From Gammaproteobacteria bacterium (lineage in GTDB: Bacteria; Pseudomonadota; Gammaproteobacteria; Chromatiales; Chromatiaceae), in the NCBI GenBank assembly GCA_018812525.1, contig JAHJDE010000052.1:1-36333 (forward strand): a stretch of 36,333 bases of DNA. Reading direction: 5' to 3'. The translations under genes were made by a program, and so were the position numbers. The notes under the pieces are model-generated. The model saw nothing but the letters and a program-made list of their open reading frames with translations, was not told the DNA's origin and searched no databases. This document shows positions 1 through 8,426 of this stretch, piece after piece (positions within the stretch are counted from its first letter, which is position 1; each line of letters starts with the position of its first letter).

Positions 1-145
1 AATGGCCTTCCTGACCATTTTGCAAGACGAAAACGAAAAATGCGATTTTTCGTTTTCTTCATTTTCAATGGCTTAGGCCATTGAAAATGGCGGTTCATCC
101 CTGAACCGCAAGAGGTTCTTGCAGTTTTGCAAGAACCTCTGAATT
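1..145. repeat. Dispersed palindromic repeat, family A, copy 1 (cut by window edge)
   Basis: The segment is built of nested palindromes. One is around GGCCTTCCTGACCATTTTGC at the left edge, one is around CATTTTCAATGGCTTAGGCC, and the last is the hairpin AGAGGTTCTTGC...GCAAGAACCTCT at about 111-139. A nearly identical copy lies inverted at 13650-13837, and a shorter copy lacking the middle lies at 7035-7115. The left end is incomplete here, because the inverted copy continues one further palindrome arm. No open reading frame is evident. It is a non-coding dispersed repeat; mobility is inferred only from its multiple copies. Confidence 0.85.
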
Positions 146-224
146 CCGGCGTAATTTCCTGCCCCCATAGAGGGGCACTGGTGGTTCGCGTCGTTGTCAT
201 TGCCACTCGACCGCTCGCCCATAC

Positions 225-460
225 CTACACAAACCTACCCATAGGTAGCTTTGCTGCTGGGTTCCTGCTTCGCTGAGGCCGGTTTCGCCTTGAGCTTGCG
301 CCCAAGGCCAGCGCCTTCCTCTCCACAGGCTGAACGGTGGTACTCACCGCCAGATTCTTCAGATTGATTGCCGCGTTGACATCTCTATCGTGAACTGAGC
401 CACACGCAGGGCACGTCCATTCACGCGCCGACAGCGGCAAAGCGTCGAGCTTTTGACCCT
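225..460 (-). pseudogene. tnpB: 3' remnant of IS200/IS605-family tnpB (RNA-guided nuclease/accessory protein)
   Basis: The minus-strand reading contains [20 protein letters not shown] followed by NLKNLAV, the C-terminal zinc-ribbon and last RuvC-like aspartate block typical of TnpB. Only one CxxC pair is present; the first one and the whole N-terminal RuvC/DED part are missing. TnpB-like similarity starts at about [10 protein letters not shown], near position 460, and the reading upstream of that is unrelated. Intact TnpB is about 350-450 residues, so this is roughly the last fifth. There is no neighbouring tnpA. It is a dead insertion-sequence fragment. Confidence 0.75.
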
Positions 461-563
461 TTCTACGCGGCGCCAGCGGGTTTATGACCTCGCCAAAGCC
501 AGCACCGGACAAGCCGAGCGCCGCGCCGGCCACACGCTGAACAGGACGCCGGTGCCGAGCAGA

Positions 564-640
564 GGAAAAGGGGGACGCTTCCCTTTTTCCATCTTTCTTT
601 CATCTTCCAGAAGAAAAAAGGGTAACGTCCCCTTTTTCTT
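564..640. repeat. Imperfect inverted repeat with AAAGGGGACG arms
   Basis: The arm at 566-588 (AAAAGGGGGACGCTTCCCTT...) is matched by an inverted-type arm at 614-637 (AAAAAAGGGTAACGTCCCCT...). Each arm is itself close to palindromic, so the region can fold as two hairpins or one long one. It resembles short REP-like repeats that are frequent in proteobacterial intergenic DNA. No coding potential is seen. Confidence 0.6.
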
Positions 641-713
641 TGTTTCCTATCTGGTAACTACACCTTCGCCATAACCACCCAAAGCACGGCCCGAAGCGTC
701 ATGGTAATTAGTG

Positions 714-765
714 CATTTAGTAAACTGTCACCGTAATTCCATTTAGTAAACTGTCACCGTAATTC
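714..765. repeat. Perfect tandem duplication of a 26-bp unit
   Basis: Two head-to-tail copies, 714-739 and 740-765, of the unit beginning CATTTAGTAAACTGTCACCG are identical over 26 bp. They lie about 40 bp beyond the 3' end of the permease gene on the minus strand. The motif looks like a duplicated insertion-element end, but no transposase is attached. Confidence 0.75.
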
Positions 766-802
766 TGCTGCCGGGTACCGCGTAGTCGGTGGATGTCAGC
801 GA

Positions 803-2020
803 TCATGGCGCAGGTGCCTCCGGCTGCCACTCCAGCAGGGCCAGCATGACGAAGAAGCCGATGACGTAGGCAACCGCGACGAACCAGCCGTGGCGCAGCC
901 ACTGGCCGACCGACTTAGCTTCGGGGAACAGGTTGGACAGTGCCACGCCGGCCGATGAGCCGAACCACAGCATGGAACCGCCGAAGCCGACGGCGTAGGC
1001 GAGGAAGCCCCAGTCGTAGCCGCCCTGCTTGAGTGCCAGGGCGGTGAGCGGGATGTTGTCGAATACGGCGGAGACGAACCCCAGGCCCAGCGCAGTCTGC
1101 CAGGAGGCCAGCGGCAGCTTCTCGACCGGCATCATCGAGGCGCAGGTGACCAGCGCGAGCAGGAAGACCGCACCCTTGGTCGCGTCTGGCAGCAGGCTCC
1201 ACTCGGGCTTGCGCAGCGGCACGGCCAGGAGCAGTGCCGCCCAGACGGTCAGACCCAGGACGGGGAGGCGTTCGGCCAGCACCGGAAACTTCAGGTTCAC
1301 CGTGACGTTGGCGATGATCGCCGCGACGAGGATGAAGCCGACGATGCCCAGACGCGTCCAGTCGATGTGATGCGCGGCCTGAAAGTCGCGGCTGATGGCC
1401 ATGTGCCGGTGCTGCTGGATCGCGGCCGGGATGCCGAATATGACGAGCGCGACACCGGCTGCGGCGTAGGCGTGGAGCACGGCGGCGGGGGAAATGCCCG
1501 CGATCCACATCATCGTGGTCGTCGTGTCGCCCACCACCGAACCCGCGCCACCGGCGTTGCTGGCCGCGACGATGGCGGCCAGATAGCCGATATGCACTTT
1601 CCGCTTGAACACACTGGCGGCCACCGTGCCGCCGATCAGTGCCGCCGCGATGTTGTCGAGGAAGCTGGAGAGCACGAAGATCAGCACCAGCAGCACGAAG
1701 GGGCCAAGCCAGCCTTCAGGCAGGAGTCTGGGCAGCACCTCGGGAACGCCGGAATCTTCGAAGTGCCGCGCCAGCAGCGCGAAGCCGACCAGCAGACAGA
1801 GCAGATTGACCAGCAGCACCCACTCGTGGCCCATGTGCGCCGCGAAGCCGACGATACCGGTGCCGGTCTTGAAGCCGGTGAACAGGATCTTGTAGGCCGT
1901 GATGGTTGCCAGGCCGGCCAGGGCCACCTGGAGCACATAGTGGTGGAACAGGGCCACGCCGAGCAGTGTGGCAGCGAAAAGAATAAAATCGACCGGGATG
2001 CCAAAGAGTTCGGGTGACAT
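803..2020 (-). CDS. Ion-transporter superfamily permease (citrate-transporter/ArsB-NhaD type)
   Basis: This is a 405-residue, strongly hydrophobic protein with about ten predicted membrane segments. It has the two re-entrant-type repeats typical of the SLC13/ArsB/NhaD ion-transporter superfamily: SSFLDNIAAALIGGT at about residues 118-132 and VSAVFDNIPLTALAL in the C-terminal half. VVGDTTTTMMWIAGISP lies between them. The family moves carboxylates, arsenite or Na+/H+ across the inner membrane; the substrate here cannot be assigned. The start is the ATG at 2018-2020, preceded by a strong AGGAGGAA-type ribosome binding site at about 2023-2031. The gene is divergent from the universal stress protein gene, a pairing that suggests ion or pH homeostasis under stress (inference). 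Confidence 0.85.
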   Translation of the reverse strand: MSPELFGIPVDFILFAATLLGVALFHHYVLQVALAGLATITAYKILFTGFKTGTGIVGFAAHMGHEWVLLVNLLCLLVGFALLARHFEDSGVPEVLPRLLPEGWLGPFVLLVLIFVLSSFLDNIAAALIGGTVAASVFKRKVHIGYLAAIVAASNAGGAGSVVGDTTTTMMWIAGISPAAVLHAYAAAGVALVIFGIPAAIQQHRHMAISRDFQAAHHIDWTRLGIVGFILVAAIIANVTVNLKFPVLAERLPVLGLTVWAALLLAVPLRKPEWSLLPDATKGAVFLLALVTCASMMPVEKLPLASWQTALGLGFVSAVFDNIPLTALALKQGGYDWGFLAYAVGFGGSMLWFGSSAGVALSNLFPEAKSVGQWLRHGWFVAVAYVIGFFVMLALLEWQPEAPAP

Positions 2021-2089
2021 GTCTTCCTCCTGAGGGGGTTAGAATACCATTGAGTCCTGCCTGTCGTTAAATAGATCGGAGTTTGAACC

Positions 2090-2515
2090 ATGCTGAAAAC
2101 CCTGCTTCCCGTTGATGGCTCACCCGTCTCGCTGCGCGCCGCCCAGCACGCCATCCGGCTGGCCCAGCACTGCGAGCCGACAGAAATCCTGCTGATCAAC
2201 ATACAGCCGCCGGCGGATTCCCCTGAACTGAGAAGCCACCTGCCTGTCGCCGAAATCGAGGCGATGCAGGAGACACGCGGTGGGGACGCGCTGGCATCGG
2301 CACGCGCACTGCTCGACGCAGCGGGCGTTGCTTATGTGGCTGAGGTGAGAATCGGTCCCGTGGCCGAGGCCATCGTCGCTTGTGCCGTCGAGAGCGGCTG
2401 CGACAAGATCGTTATGGGGAGCAAGGGCGAAAACCTCCTGATGGAAGTCATCATTGGTTCGGTCGCGCACGAGGTTCTGCGACGTTCGCACATTCCCGTG
2501 ACTTTCGTGAGATAG
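2090..2515 (+). CDS. uspA: Universal stress protein, UspA family, ATP-binding type
   Basis: This is a 141-residue single Usp domain. The N-terminal strand LKTLLPVDGSP carries the usual V-D-G/S adenine-side motif. The C-terminal loop reads G110-x2-G113-x9-G123-S124, exactly the GxxG-x9-G(S/T) signature of the ATP-binding Usp subclass (MJ0577 type). A GGAG ribosome binding site sits about 10 bp before the ATG. The gene shares a 69-bp divergent intergenic region with the permease at 803-2020. These cytoplasmic nucleotide-binding proteins support survival under stress; the partner process is not known, although Usp proteins next to transporters often regulate them (inference). Confidence 0.9.
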   Translation: MLKTLLPVDGSPVSLRAAQHAIRLAQHCEPTEILLINIQPPADSPELRSHLPVAEIEAMQETRGGDALASARALLDAAGVAYVAEVRIGPVAEAIVACAVESGCDKIVMGSKGENLLMEVIIGSVAHEVLRRSHIPVTFVR

Positions 2516-2589
2516 CGAGGTAACGCCGAATACGCGGGAGAATACGATCCGTTACGGCGGTCTTAGCATTGTCCCGGTATCGCTATGGC

Positions 2590-2678
2590 GAAAGAAGGGG
2601 TCACGAAAGAAGGGGTCGAAAGAAGGGGTCAAGTCTTGTAATCAAGCGCTTGCATGATTGCAAGACTTGACCCCTTCT
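2590..2678. repeat. Triplicated GAAAGAAGGGGTC unit leading into a long hairpin
   Basis: GAAAGAAGGGGTC occurs three times, at 2590-2602, 2605-2617 and 2618-2630. The last copy starts a hairpin with 23-bp arms, 2621-2643 and 2656-2678, with one mismatch and a 12-nt loop. It follows uspA by about 75 bp and could end its transcript, but no T-tract follows the stem, so a repeat element is the better description. The rest of 2516-2829 shows only the yajC leader. Confidence 0.8.
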
Positions 2679-2763
2679 CTGATGACTGGGCTTCGTACAT
2701 GGCGTGCGGGGTCATAGCCCCCATCAAGACAACAGGAAATTCCGGATGCCCGCTATTTTTCGC

Positions 2764-2793
2764 CCTCTCCCCGCCGCCCATCTATGGCATAAT
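2764..2793 (+). promoter_or_regulatory. Candidate promoter of the yajC-secDF operon
   Basis: TGGCATAAT at 2785-2793 resembles an extended -10 element about 37 bp before the yajC ATG. No good -35 hexamer is seen at the expected distance. It is proposed only because it lies between the repeat region and the first gene of the operon. Confidence 0.25.
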
Positions 2794-2829
2794 CCCGCCC
2801 CTGTGTCATACCTTCGAGAGTGAGTCGCT

Positions 2830-3168
2830 ATGAGTTTTTTTATTGCCGACGCCCTGGCAGAGGCCCCAGCCGCCGCAGCGGCTGCCCAGCCCAATCTGAT
2901 CGAAAGCCTGATCTTCCCCATCGGGTTGTTCGCGGTCTTCTATTTCTTTTTCATCCGTCCCCAGATGAAACGCCAGAAGGATCACAAGAAGCTGATCGAA
3001 GCCCTGGGCAAGGGGGACGAGGTCCAGACCGAGGGTGGCCTGCTCGGCCGCATCGTCGAACTGAGTGACGATTACGCCAGGATCGAGGTGGCCGACAATG
3101 TGGTTCTGGTTGTTCGCCGCTCCTCCGTCCAGGTGGTGCTGCCCAAGGGGACCTTGAAAGAGATCTGA
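2830..3168 (+). CDS. yajC: Sec translocon accessory subunit YajC
   Basis: The 112-residue protein has a single membrane segment at about residues 26-43 (SLIFPIGLFAVFYFFFIRPQ), immediately followed by the family-typical IRPQMKRQKDHKKL and a short cytoplasmic domain containing KGDEVQTEGGLLGRI. YajC forms the SecDF-YajC subcomplex of the inner-membrane translocon. It is the first gene of yajC-secD-secF, the standard order. The usual upstream neighbours queA and tgt are absent here; a repeat-filled gap precedes it. Start ATG at 2830. Confidence 0.95.
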   Translation: MSFFIADALAEAPAAAAAAQPNLIESLIFPIGLFAVFYFFFIRPQMKRQKDHKKLIEALGKGDEVQTEGGLLGRIVELSDDYARIEVADNVVLVVRRSSVQVVLPKGTLKEI

Positions 3169-3223
3169 TAACTGATCCGATCCCGCCGCCAGCCGTCGTC
3201 GACGCCTTCATCCGGTACATCCC

Positions 3224-5077
3224 ATGAATCACTACCCCCTCTGGAAAAACCTGCTGGTTCTTTCGGTCCTGCTGCTCTGTGGATTGTTTGCGCTGCCGAA
3301 CATCTACGACCAGGACCCCTGCATCGAGGTTGCGCCGGTCCGCGACGCCGCCATTGAGCCGGGCAAGCGCGAGGCCGTGGAGCAACTCTTGAAGGAGGCC
3401 GGGATCAGCTACAAGGCGGTCAAGCCGGTCGGCAATCGCCTGATGCTGCACTTCCCCGATTCCGATTCCCAGCTCAGGGCGCAGGAGCATCTGCAGGGCA
3501 AGCTGGGGACCGGTTATTCCCAAGCCATGACCCTGGCCCCCGATCTGCCGGGCTGGATTGCTTCGCTCGGGCTTCAGCCCATGTATCTGGGGCTCGATCT
3601 GCGCGGTGGCATCCATGTGCTGATCGACGTGGACATGGATGCGGCCCTGCTCCAGGCGATGGAGCGCTACCTGGGCGACATCCGCACCTTCCTGCGCGAA
3701 GAGAGGCTGCGGTACAGCGGCCTGCGGCAGGAGGGCGACAAGCTGTCCCTGTCCTTCAAGGAGGCGGCGATTAGGGACGAGGCTGCGAAGAAGCTCGCTG
3801 AGGAGTTCCGCAACCTGAAAATGGAGTCCCTGGACCAGCCTGATAGCTATTCGATCAGCATCACCATACCCCTGGCGGAGCAGATCGCGGTCAAGAAATT
3901 TGCCCTGCAACAGAACATCACCACCCTGCGCAATCGCGTCAACTCCCTGGGGGTAGCCGAGCCGGTCATCCAGCAGCAGGGCGAGCGCCGTATCGTGGTA
4001 CAGCTCCCCGGTGCCCAGGACCCTTCCAAGCTGAAGGAGATCCTGGGGGCGACCGCGACCCTGGAATATCGCCTGGTCGATACGGAACACAGCGTGGAGG
4101 ACGCCCTGGCGGGCCGGGTACCGCCCGGCGCCAAGCTCTACAAATCCCGTGATGGCCGGCCGGTGTTGCTGAAGAAGCAGGTCATAGTGACCGGCAACCA
4201 GATCACCGACGCCGCCTCCGGCTTCGATTCCCGTGACGGATCGCCCATGGTCACCGTCAGCCTCGATGGCCAGGGCGCGCGCCGTATGCGCAGTGTGACC
4301 ACCGAGAACGTCGGCAAGCCCATGGCCGTGATATTCATCGAAAACCGCACTACGACCAGCAGGGTGGATGGCAAGGTCGTGAAGCGTAAGGAGAAGGTGG
4401 AGGAGGTCATCAGCATCGCAACCATCCGCGAGCCCTTCGGCGCACGCTTCCAGACCACCGGCCTGGACAGCCCGGCCGAGGCGCGCGACCTCTCCCTGCT
4501 GTTGCGGGCCGGCGCCCTGGCTGCGCCGATCGAGATCGTGGAGGAACGCACCGTCGGCCCCAGCCTGGGCCAGGACAACATCAATCAGGGCTTCATATCG
4601 GTCGTCATCGGCATGTCGGTGGTCATGGCCTTCATGATTTTCTACTACAAGATGTTCGGCGTACTGGCCAACCTGGCCCTGCTGTTCAACGTGGTGATGA
4701 TCGTCGCGGTACTGTCACTGTTGCAGGCGACCCTTACCCTGCCCGGCATCGCCGGCATCGTCCTGACCGTGGGCATGGCCGTGGACGCCAATGTCCTGAT
4801 CAACGAGCGAATACGCGAGGAGCTGCGCATCGGCAGTTCGCCCCAGGCCAGTATCTTTGCCGGCTACGAGAAGGCCTTCGCCACCATCGTCGACTCCAAC
4901 CTCACAACCCTGATCGCCGCCGTGGTCCTGTTCGGATTCGGCTCCGGGCCCGTCAAGGGTTTCGCCGTGGTGCTGTTCATCGGCATTCTCACTTCCATGT
5001 TTACCGCCATCATGGGCACACGCTCCCTGGTCAATTTGATCTATGGCGGCAGGCGCGTTAAGCGACTCTATATCTGA
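3224..5077 (+). CDS. secD: Protein translocase subunit SecD
   Basis: SecD is a 617-residue RND-family membrane protein that uses the proton-motive force to pull exported proteins out of SecYEG on the periplasmic side. An N-terminal membrane helix spans about residues 8-27. The conserved GLDLRGGIHVLIDVDM is at 123-138. The large periplasmic P1 head follows, then TVGPSLGQDNINQG and five C-terminal helices with GMAVDANVLINERIREELR in the fourth. Length matches the gammaproteobacterial norm of about 615. It lies 55 bp after yajC and 17 bp before secF, so the three are probably cotranscribed. Confidence 0.97.
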   Translation: MNHYPLWKNLLVLSVLLLCGLFALPNIYDQDPCIEVAPVRDAAIEPGKREAVEQLLKEAGISYKAVKPVGNRLMLHFPDSDSQLRAQEHLQGKLGTGYSQAMTLAPDLPGWIASLGLQPMYLGLDLRGGIHVLIDVDMDAALLQAMERYLGDIRTFLREERLRYSGLRQEGDKLSLSFKEAAIRDEAAKKLAEEFRNLKMESLDQPDSYSISITIPLAEQIAVKKFALQQNITTLRNRVNSLGVAEPVIQQQGERRIVVQLPGAQDPSKLKEILGATATLEYRLVDTEHSVEDALAGRVPPGAKLYKSRDGRPVLLKKQVIVTGNQITDAASGFDSRDGSPMVTVSLDGQGARRMRSVTTENVGKPMAVIFIENRTTTSRVDGKVVKRKEKVEEVISIATIREPFGARFQTTGLDSPAEARDLSLLLRAGALAAPIEIVEERTVGPSLGQDNINQGFISVVIGMSVVMAFMIFYYKMFGVLANLALLFNVVMIVAVLSLLQATLTLPGIAGIVLTVGMAVDANVLINERIREELRIGSSPQASIFAGYEKAFATIVDSNLTTLIAAVVLFGFGSGPVKGFAVVLFIGILTSMFTAIMGTRSLVNLIYGGRRVKRLYI

Positions 5078-5094
5078 CCCTGGAGGGCAGCGGT

Positions 5095-6030
5095 ATGGAA
5101 CTGATCAGCTCCAACCTCAATATCCGTTTCTTGCGCGCGAGCAAACTCGCGCTGGTACTTTCCGTCGTGGCCATACTGGCCTCAGTGGCAGCCCTGCTTA
5201 CCAGAGGGCTCAATTTCGGCATCGACTTCACCGGCGGCACCCTGGTGGAGGTCGGTTATACGGAGAGCGTCGAGCTGGATAAGGTTCGCAAGGACCTGGC
5301 CGCCGGCGGTTTCAGCGATGCAGTGGTGCAGCACTTCGGTTCGGCCCGCGATGTCCTGATCCGGCTGCCCCCATCCGCCACGCAGGGCGACCAGAAGCTG
5401 GCCGACAAGGTATTCCAAGGACTCTCCGCTGGCGGCACCCAGTTGGAACTGCGCCGGGTGGAGTTCGTAGGTCCCCAGGTGGGCAGCGAGTTGGCTGAGG
5501 ATGGCGGACTGGCCCTGCTCTATACGCTGATCGGCATTCTGGTCTACGTGGGTTTCCGCTTCGAATATCGCTTTTCCCTCGGCGCGGTCCTCGCCCTGGT
5601 GCATGATGTCATCATTACCCTCGGCTGCTTCTCTCTCCTCTGGTACGAGTTCGACCTACCGGCCCTGGCGGCGGTCCTGGCTGTGATCGGCTATTCCCTC
5701 AACGACACCATCGTGGTCTTCGACCGCATCCGGGAAAACTTCCGCAGGATGCGCAAGGGGAGCCCCGAGGAGATTACCGAACGGTCGCTCAACGAGACCC
5801 TCTCCCGCACCATCATCACCTCCCTGGCCACCTTTCTGGTGGTGCTGGCCCTGGCCCTGTTCGGCGGCAAGGTAATCTTCAGCTTTGCCATGGTGTTGAT
5901 CATCGGCATCCTGATCGGCACCTACTCCTCCATCTATGTCGCCAGCGCCCTGGCACTGGCCCTGGGTGTCAGCAAGGACGACCTGATGCCGGTGCAGAAG
6001 GAAGGGGCCGGGACCGACAACCGGCCCTAA
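5095..6030 (+). CDS. secF: Protein translocase subunit SecF
   Basis: This 311-residue partner of SecD has six predicted helices. The family motif FGIDFTGGTLVEV follows the first helix (about residues 41-53), and the RND signature YSLNDTIVVFDRIRENF lies in the C-terminal helix bundle. A GGAGGG ribosome binding site about 7 bp before the ATG fixes the start. The short tail (EGAGTDNRP) is ordinary. It ends 20 bp before trmO, which may share its transcript. Confidence 0.97.
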   Translation: MELISSNLNIRFLRASKLALVLSVVAILASVAALLTRGLNFGIDFTGGTLVEVGYTESVELDKVRKDLAAGGFSDAVVQHFGSARDVLIRLPPSATQGDQKLADKVFQGLSAGGTQLELRRVEFVGPQVGSELAEDGGLALLYTLIGILVYVGFRFEYRFSLGAVLALVHDVIITLGCFSLLWYEFDLPALAAVLAVIGYSLNDTIVVFDRIRENFRRMRKGSPEEITERSLNETLSRTIITSLATFLVVLALALFGGKVIFSFAMVLIIGILIGTYSSIYVASALALALGVSKDDLMPVQKEGAGTDNRP

Positions 6031-6050
6031 TCGCCACGGCGGCGCCGGCG

Positions 6051-6758
6051 ATGGAGCCTGACTTCCATTTCGAGGCCATCGGCCGGATCGAGAGCCCCTA
6101 TAGGGAGAAGTTCGGCATCCCCCGCCAGTCGGGCCTTGTGCCGGCCGCGCGGGGCAGGCTGATTCTGCTGCCCCCCTACGACTGCCCGGAGGCCCTCGCG
6201 GGCCTGGAGACGACCAGCCACCTCTGGCTGCTGTTCGTCTTTCACGACATCGGCGCCGGCTCCTGGCGTCCCCGGGTACGCCCGCCCCGTCTGGGCGGCA
6301 ACAAGCGGGTCGGGGTCTTTGCCACCCGTTCCGGTTTCCGCCCGAACCCCATCGGCCTGTCCGTGGTCAAGTTGGAGGGGATTCGGTGCGACGGGGAGGG
6401 GGTGAGCCTGAGCCTCTCCGGTCTCGATCTCCTCGATGGCACCCCTGTGCTCGATATCAAGCCCTACATCCCCTATGCCGATGCCCTCTCCGATGCCAGC
6501 AGCGCCCTCGCCCCGGCGCCCCCCGGCAAGCGACTGGCGGTTATATTCGATACGGATGCCGAAGCGGTACTCGCGGCCTTAGGGGATGGGGAGTACCTGC
6601 GCAGCCTCATTGCGGAGACATTGACCCTCGACCCCCGTCCCGCCTACAAGGGCGAGGCGGACGAGAAGGAATACGGCATGCGCCTTGGGGGATGGAACGT
6701 CCGCTGGCGCCTGAATGGCAAGGAGAGGGTCCGGGTGACCGATATCGAACCGGGGTAA
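6051..6758 (+). CDS. trmO: tRNA-Thr (N6-methyl-t6A37) methyltransferase TrmO
   Basis: This is a 235-residue TsaA/YaeB (TrmO) family protein, which methylates t6A37 in tRNA-Thr using S-adenosylmethionine bound in a small beta-barrel. Family blocks visible are IGRIESPYREKFGIPRQ at 10-26, SHLWLLFVFHD at 56-66, GVFATRSGFRPNPIGLS at 88-104, and LLDGTPVLDIKPYIPYADA at 127-145. A C-terminal domain ends in DIEPG. Length matches the E. coli protein (235). It directly follows secF, probably as the distal operon gene; no functional link to export is implied. Confidence 0.93.
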   Translation: MEPDFHFEAIGRIESPYREKFGIPRQSGLVPAARGRLILLPPYDCPEALAGLETTSHLWLLFVFHDIGAGSWRPRVRPPRLGGNKRVGVFATRSGFRPNPIGLSVVKLEGIRCDGEGVSLSLSGLDLLDGTPVLDIKPYIPYADALSDASSALAPAPPGKRLAVIFDTDAEAVLAALGDGEYLRSLIAETLTLDPRPAYKGEADEKEYGMRLGGWNVRWRLNGKERVRVTDIEPG

Positions 6759-6768
6759 TTCAAACGAA

Positions 6769-7027
6769 TAAGGCGTCGAGCAAGAATAACTTGAGCAATA
6801 TTGCGCTCGGATTTAGGAGCTGTCCGGGAATAAGTTGGACAATATCGCGCTCAGATTCAGGTCAGATTTGGTCGATCTGATTGAGCAATACCGCTTATTT
6901 TCGCGGCAGAGCCGCTCCCACCGCCGTGGGAGCGGCTCTGCCGCGAAAATTGATCGATTGAAGATCGGCCAAATGTGGCCTGAAGACGAGATGCAAGATG
7001 TTCAAGTTATTCTTGCTCGACGCCTTA
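6769..7027. mobile_element. MITE-like element with perfect 26-bp terminal inverted repeats
   Basis: Terminal repeats at 6769-6794 (starting TAAGGCGTCGAGCAAGAATA) and 7002-7027 are exact reverse complements over 26 bp. In the middle, 6897-6921 and 6926-6950 form a perfect 25-bp stem with a 4-nt loop. The stem sequence (GTGGGAGCGGCTCTGCCGCG) resembles REP-like hairpins known from pseudomonads. At about 6815-6833 there is a single GGAGCTGTCCGGGAATAAG motif, related to the ends of the separate element at 32721-32887. No transposase is encoded. The element fills most of the trmO-rluE gap. Confidence 0.85.
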
Positions 7028-7034
7028 GGAGGAA

Positions 7035-7115
7035 CTTGCAAAATGGCCATCCTGGCCATTTTGCAAGGCTCATCCCTGAACCGCGAGAGGTTCTTGCAGT
7101 TTTGCAAGAACCTCT
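7035..7115. repeat. Dispersed palindromic repeat, family A, short copy
   Basis: It starts with the palindrome TTGCAAAATGGCCATCCTGG and continues through CATCCCTGAACCGCGAGAGG to the hairpin GGTTCTTGCAGTTTTGCAAG. It matches both ends of the longer copies at 1-145 and 13650-13837 but lacks their middle palindrome. It abuts the MITE that ends at 7027. Confidence 0.8.
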
Positions 7116-7163
7116 TAGGTCTTGTTTTTCGGCCTCGGCTCGCACCAAAAGGAAAACATCAAG

Positions 7164-7340
7164 ATGAAGCTGCGTATTGCAGTTATTCTCAGCACTCTTG
7201 CATTGATCCGGGGGGATTGGATCAGTCTGGGTGGCATCAGTAACGAGGTGCGCCAGGAGGAGCGCTCCCTTACCGGCTACTTCAATCGCCAATCGATCCA
7301 GAACCTGGATCTGCGGTTCAGGGTCACGGAACTCCACTGA
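7164..7340 (+). CDS. Small possible secreted or membrane protein, 58 residues
   Basis: The ATG at 7164 opens a 58-codon frame. It begins [17 protein letters not shown], a hydrophobic leader-like stretch, followed by a polar tail ending [10 protein letters not shown]. It ends 8 bp before the rluE ATG, which suggests translational coupling with rluE. An AAGGAAAAC stretch about 9-16 bp upstream could serve as a weak ribosome binding site. No family is recognised. It could also be a chance frame in rluE leader DNA or the remains of a longer gene. Confidence 0.35.
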   Translation: MKLRIAVILSTLALIRGDWISLGGISNEVRQEERSLTGYFNRQSIQNLDLRFRVTELH

Positions 7341-7348
7341 ATCCGGGC

Positions 7349-7930
7349 ATGGCCGAGCTGATTCTTTTCAACAAGCCCTATGGCGTCCTTACCCAGTTCA
7401 CCGACAAGGAGGGCCGCCCGACCCTGGCGGATTCTATCCCCCTGCCGGGCGTGTACTGCGCCGGTCGGCTGGATCTGGACAGCGAGGGATTGCTGTTGTT
7501 GACGGACGATGGGCGGTTGCAGCACCGGCTCTCAAACCCAAAAGCAAAGACATGGAAGACCTACTGGGTCCAGGTGGAAGGCATCCCCGACGAAACCGCC
7601 CTGCAACGTCTGCGGGAGGGCGTTCTGCTCAATGATGGCCCCACTTTGCCTGCTCAAGCCAAGGCAATTCCAGATCCCAAGCTCTGGCCGCGTGACCCGC
7701 CGGTGCGTTTTCGTGCCCAGATACCCACGACCTGGATCGAACTCAGGATCCGTGAGGGCCGCAATCGCCAGGTCCGGCGCATGACTGCCGCGGTTGGTTT
7801 TCCTACGCTCCGACTGGTCCGGGTGCAGATCGGCGAATGGCGGCTGGAAGGGCTGCTGCCGGGCGAATGGCGGCAATTGGAGGTTCCCGGCATAACCGTA
7901 CCGAGGCGCGGAATCCGGGAAAGGCTGTGA
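7349..7930 (+). CDS. rluE: 23S rRNA pseudouridine(2457) synthase RluE
   Basis: The 193-residue RsuA/RluB/E/F-type pseudouridine synthase lacks an S4 domain, as RluE does. [10 protein letters not shown] opens the protein. The catalytic block [18 protein letters not shown] has the nucleophilic aspartate at D42, and [20 protein letters not shown] is the family C-terminal motif. RluE modifies U2457 of 23S rRNA. The nudJ and mnmA genes downstream follow a widespread gammaproteobacterial order. Confidence 0.92.
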   Translation: MAELILFNKPYGVLTQFTDKEGRPTLADSIPLPGVYCAGRLDLDSEGLLLLTDDGRLQHRLSNPKAKTWKTYWVQVEGIPDETALQRLREGVLLNDGPTLPAQAKAIPDPKLWPRDPPVRFRAQIPTTWIELRIREGRNRQVRRMTAAVGFPTLRLVRVQIGEWRLEGLLPGEWRQLEVPGITVPRRGIRERL

Positions 7931-7944
7931 TAAAATCCCGCGCC

Positions 7945-8391
7945 ATGCCTTGGACACCCTGCACCACTGTCGCCGTCATCGCCGAGAGAGAGGGCCATTT
8001 CCTGTTCGTGCTGGAATGGGCCAGGGGGCGGCAGGTCATCAACCAGCCTGCTGGCCATCTGGAAGAAAACGAACACTTCATCCAGGCCGCCATCCGCGAG
8101 ACCCGAGAAGAGACGGCCTGGGGCTTCCGGCCCGATGGGTTGGTGGGGATCTACCGTTGGCGCATTCCCCCGCAGGGTCCGACCTATGTCCGGTACTGCT
8201 TCCATGGCCAGGTGGACGACCACCGGCCGGATCAGGCCCTGGACGAAGGGATCATTGAGGCCCTCTGGCTGACCCCGGCGGAGGTCCGTTCGGGTCATTA
8301 TCAGTTGCGCAGTCCCATGGTGCTGCGCTGCCTCGACGACCATTTGAATGGGCGGCACTTTCCCCTGGAGTTGATCAATGAGATGGACTGA
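7945..8391 (+). CDS. nudJ: Phosphatase NudJ (Nudix hydrolase)
   Basis: The 148-residue protein contains a complete Nudix box, G37-x5-E43-x7-R51-E-x2-E-E-x2-G60, within GHLEENEHFIQAAIRETREE. NudJ hydrolyses HMP-PP and nucleoside di- and triphosphates with Mg2+. The ATG at 7945 (MPWTPCTTVAVIAE) is preferred over upstream in-frame starts because those overlap rluE and extend past the family N-terminus. It lies 14 bp after rluE and upstream of mnmA, as in E. coli-type gene order. Confidence 0.92.
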   Translation: MPWTPCTTVAVIAEREGHFLFVLEWARGRQVINQPAGHLEENEHFIQAAIRETREETAWGFRPDGLVGIYRWRIPPQGPTYVRYCFHGQVDDHRPDQALDEGIIEALWLTPAEVRSGHYQLRSPMVLRCLDDHLNGRHFPLELINEMD

Positions 8392-8426
8392 CGGCCTTAC
8401 CAATAAAATCCGCAAAGCGCTCTTTT

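Noticed and set aside
2951-4090. 379-codon frame antisense to yajC-secD
   Set aside because: It is a shadow frame; the plus-strand genes are clear family members and the antisense protein is compositionally odd, with no motif.
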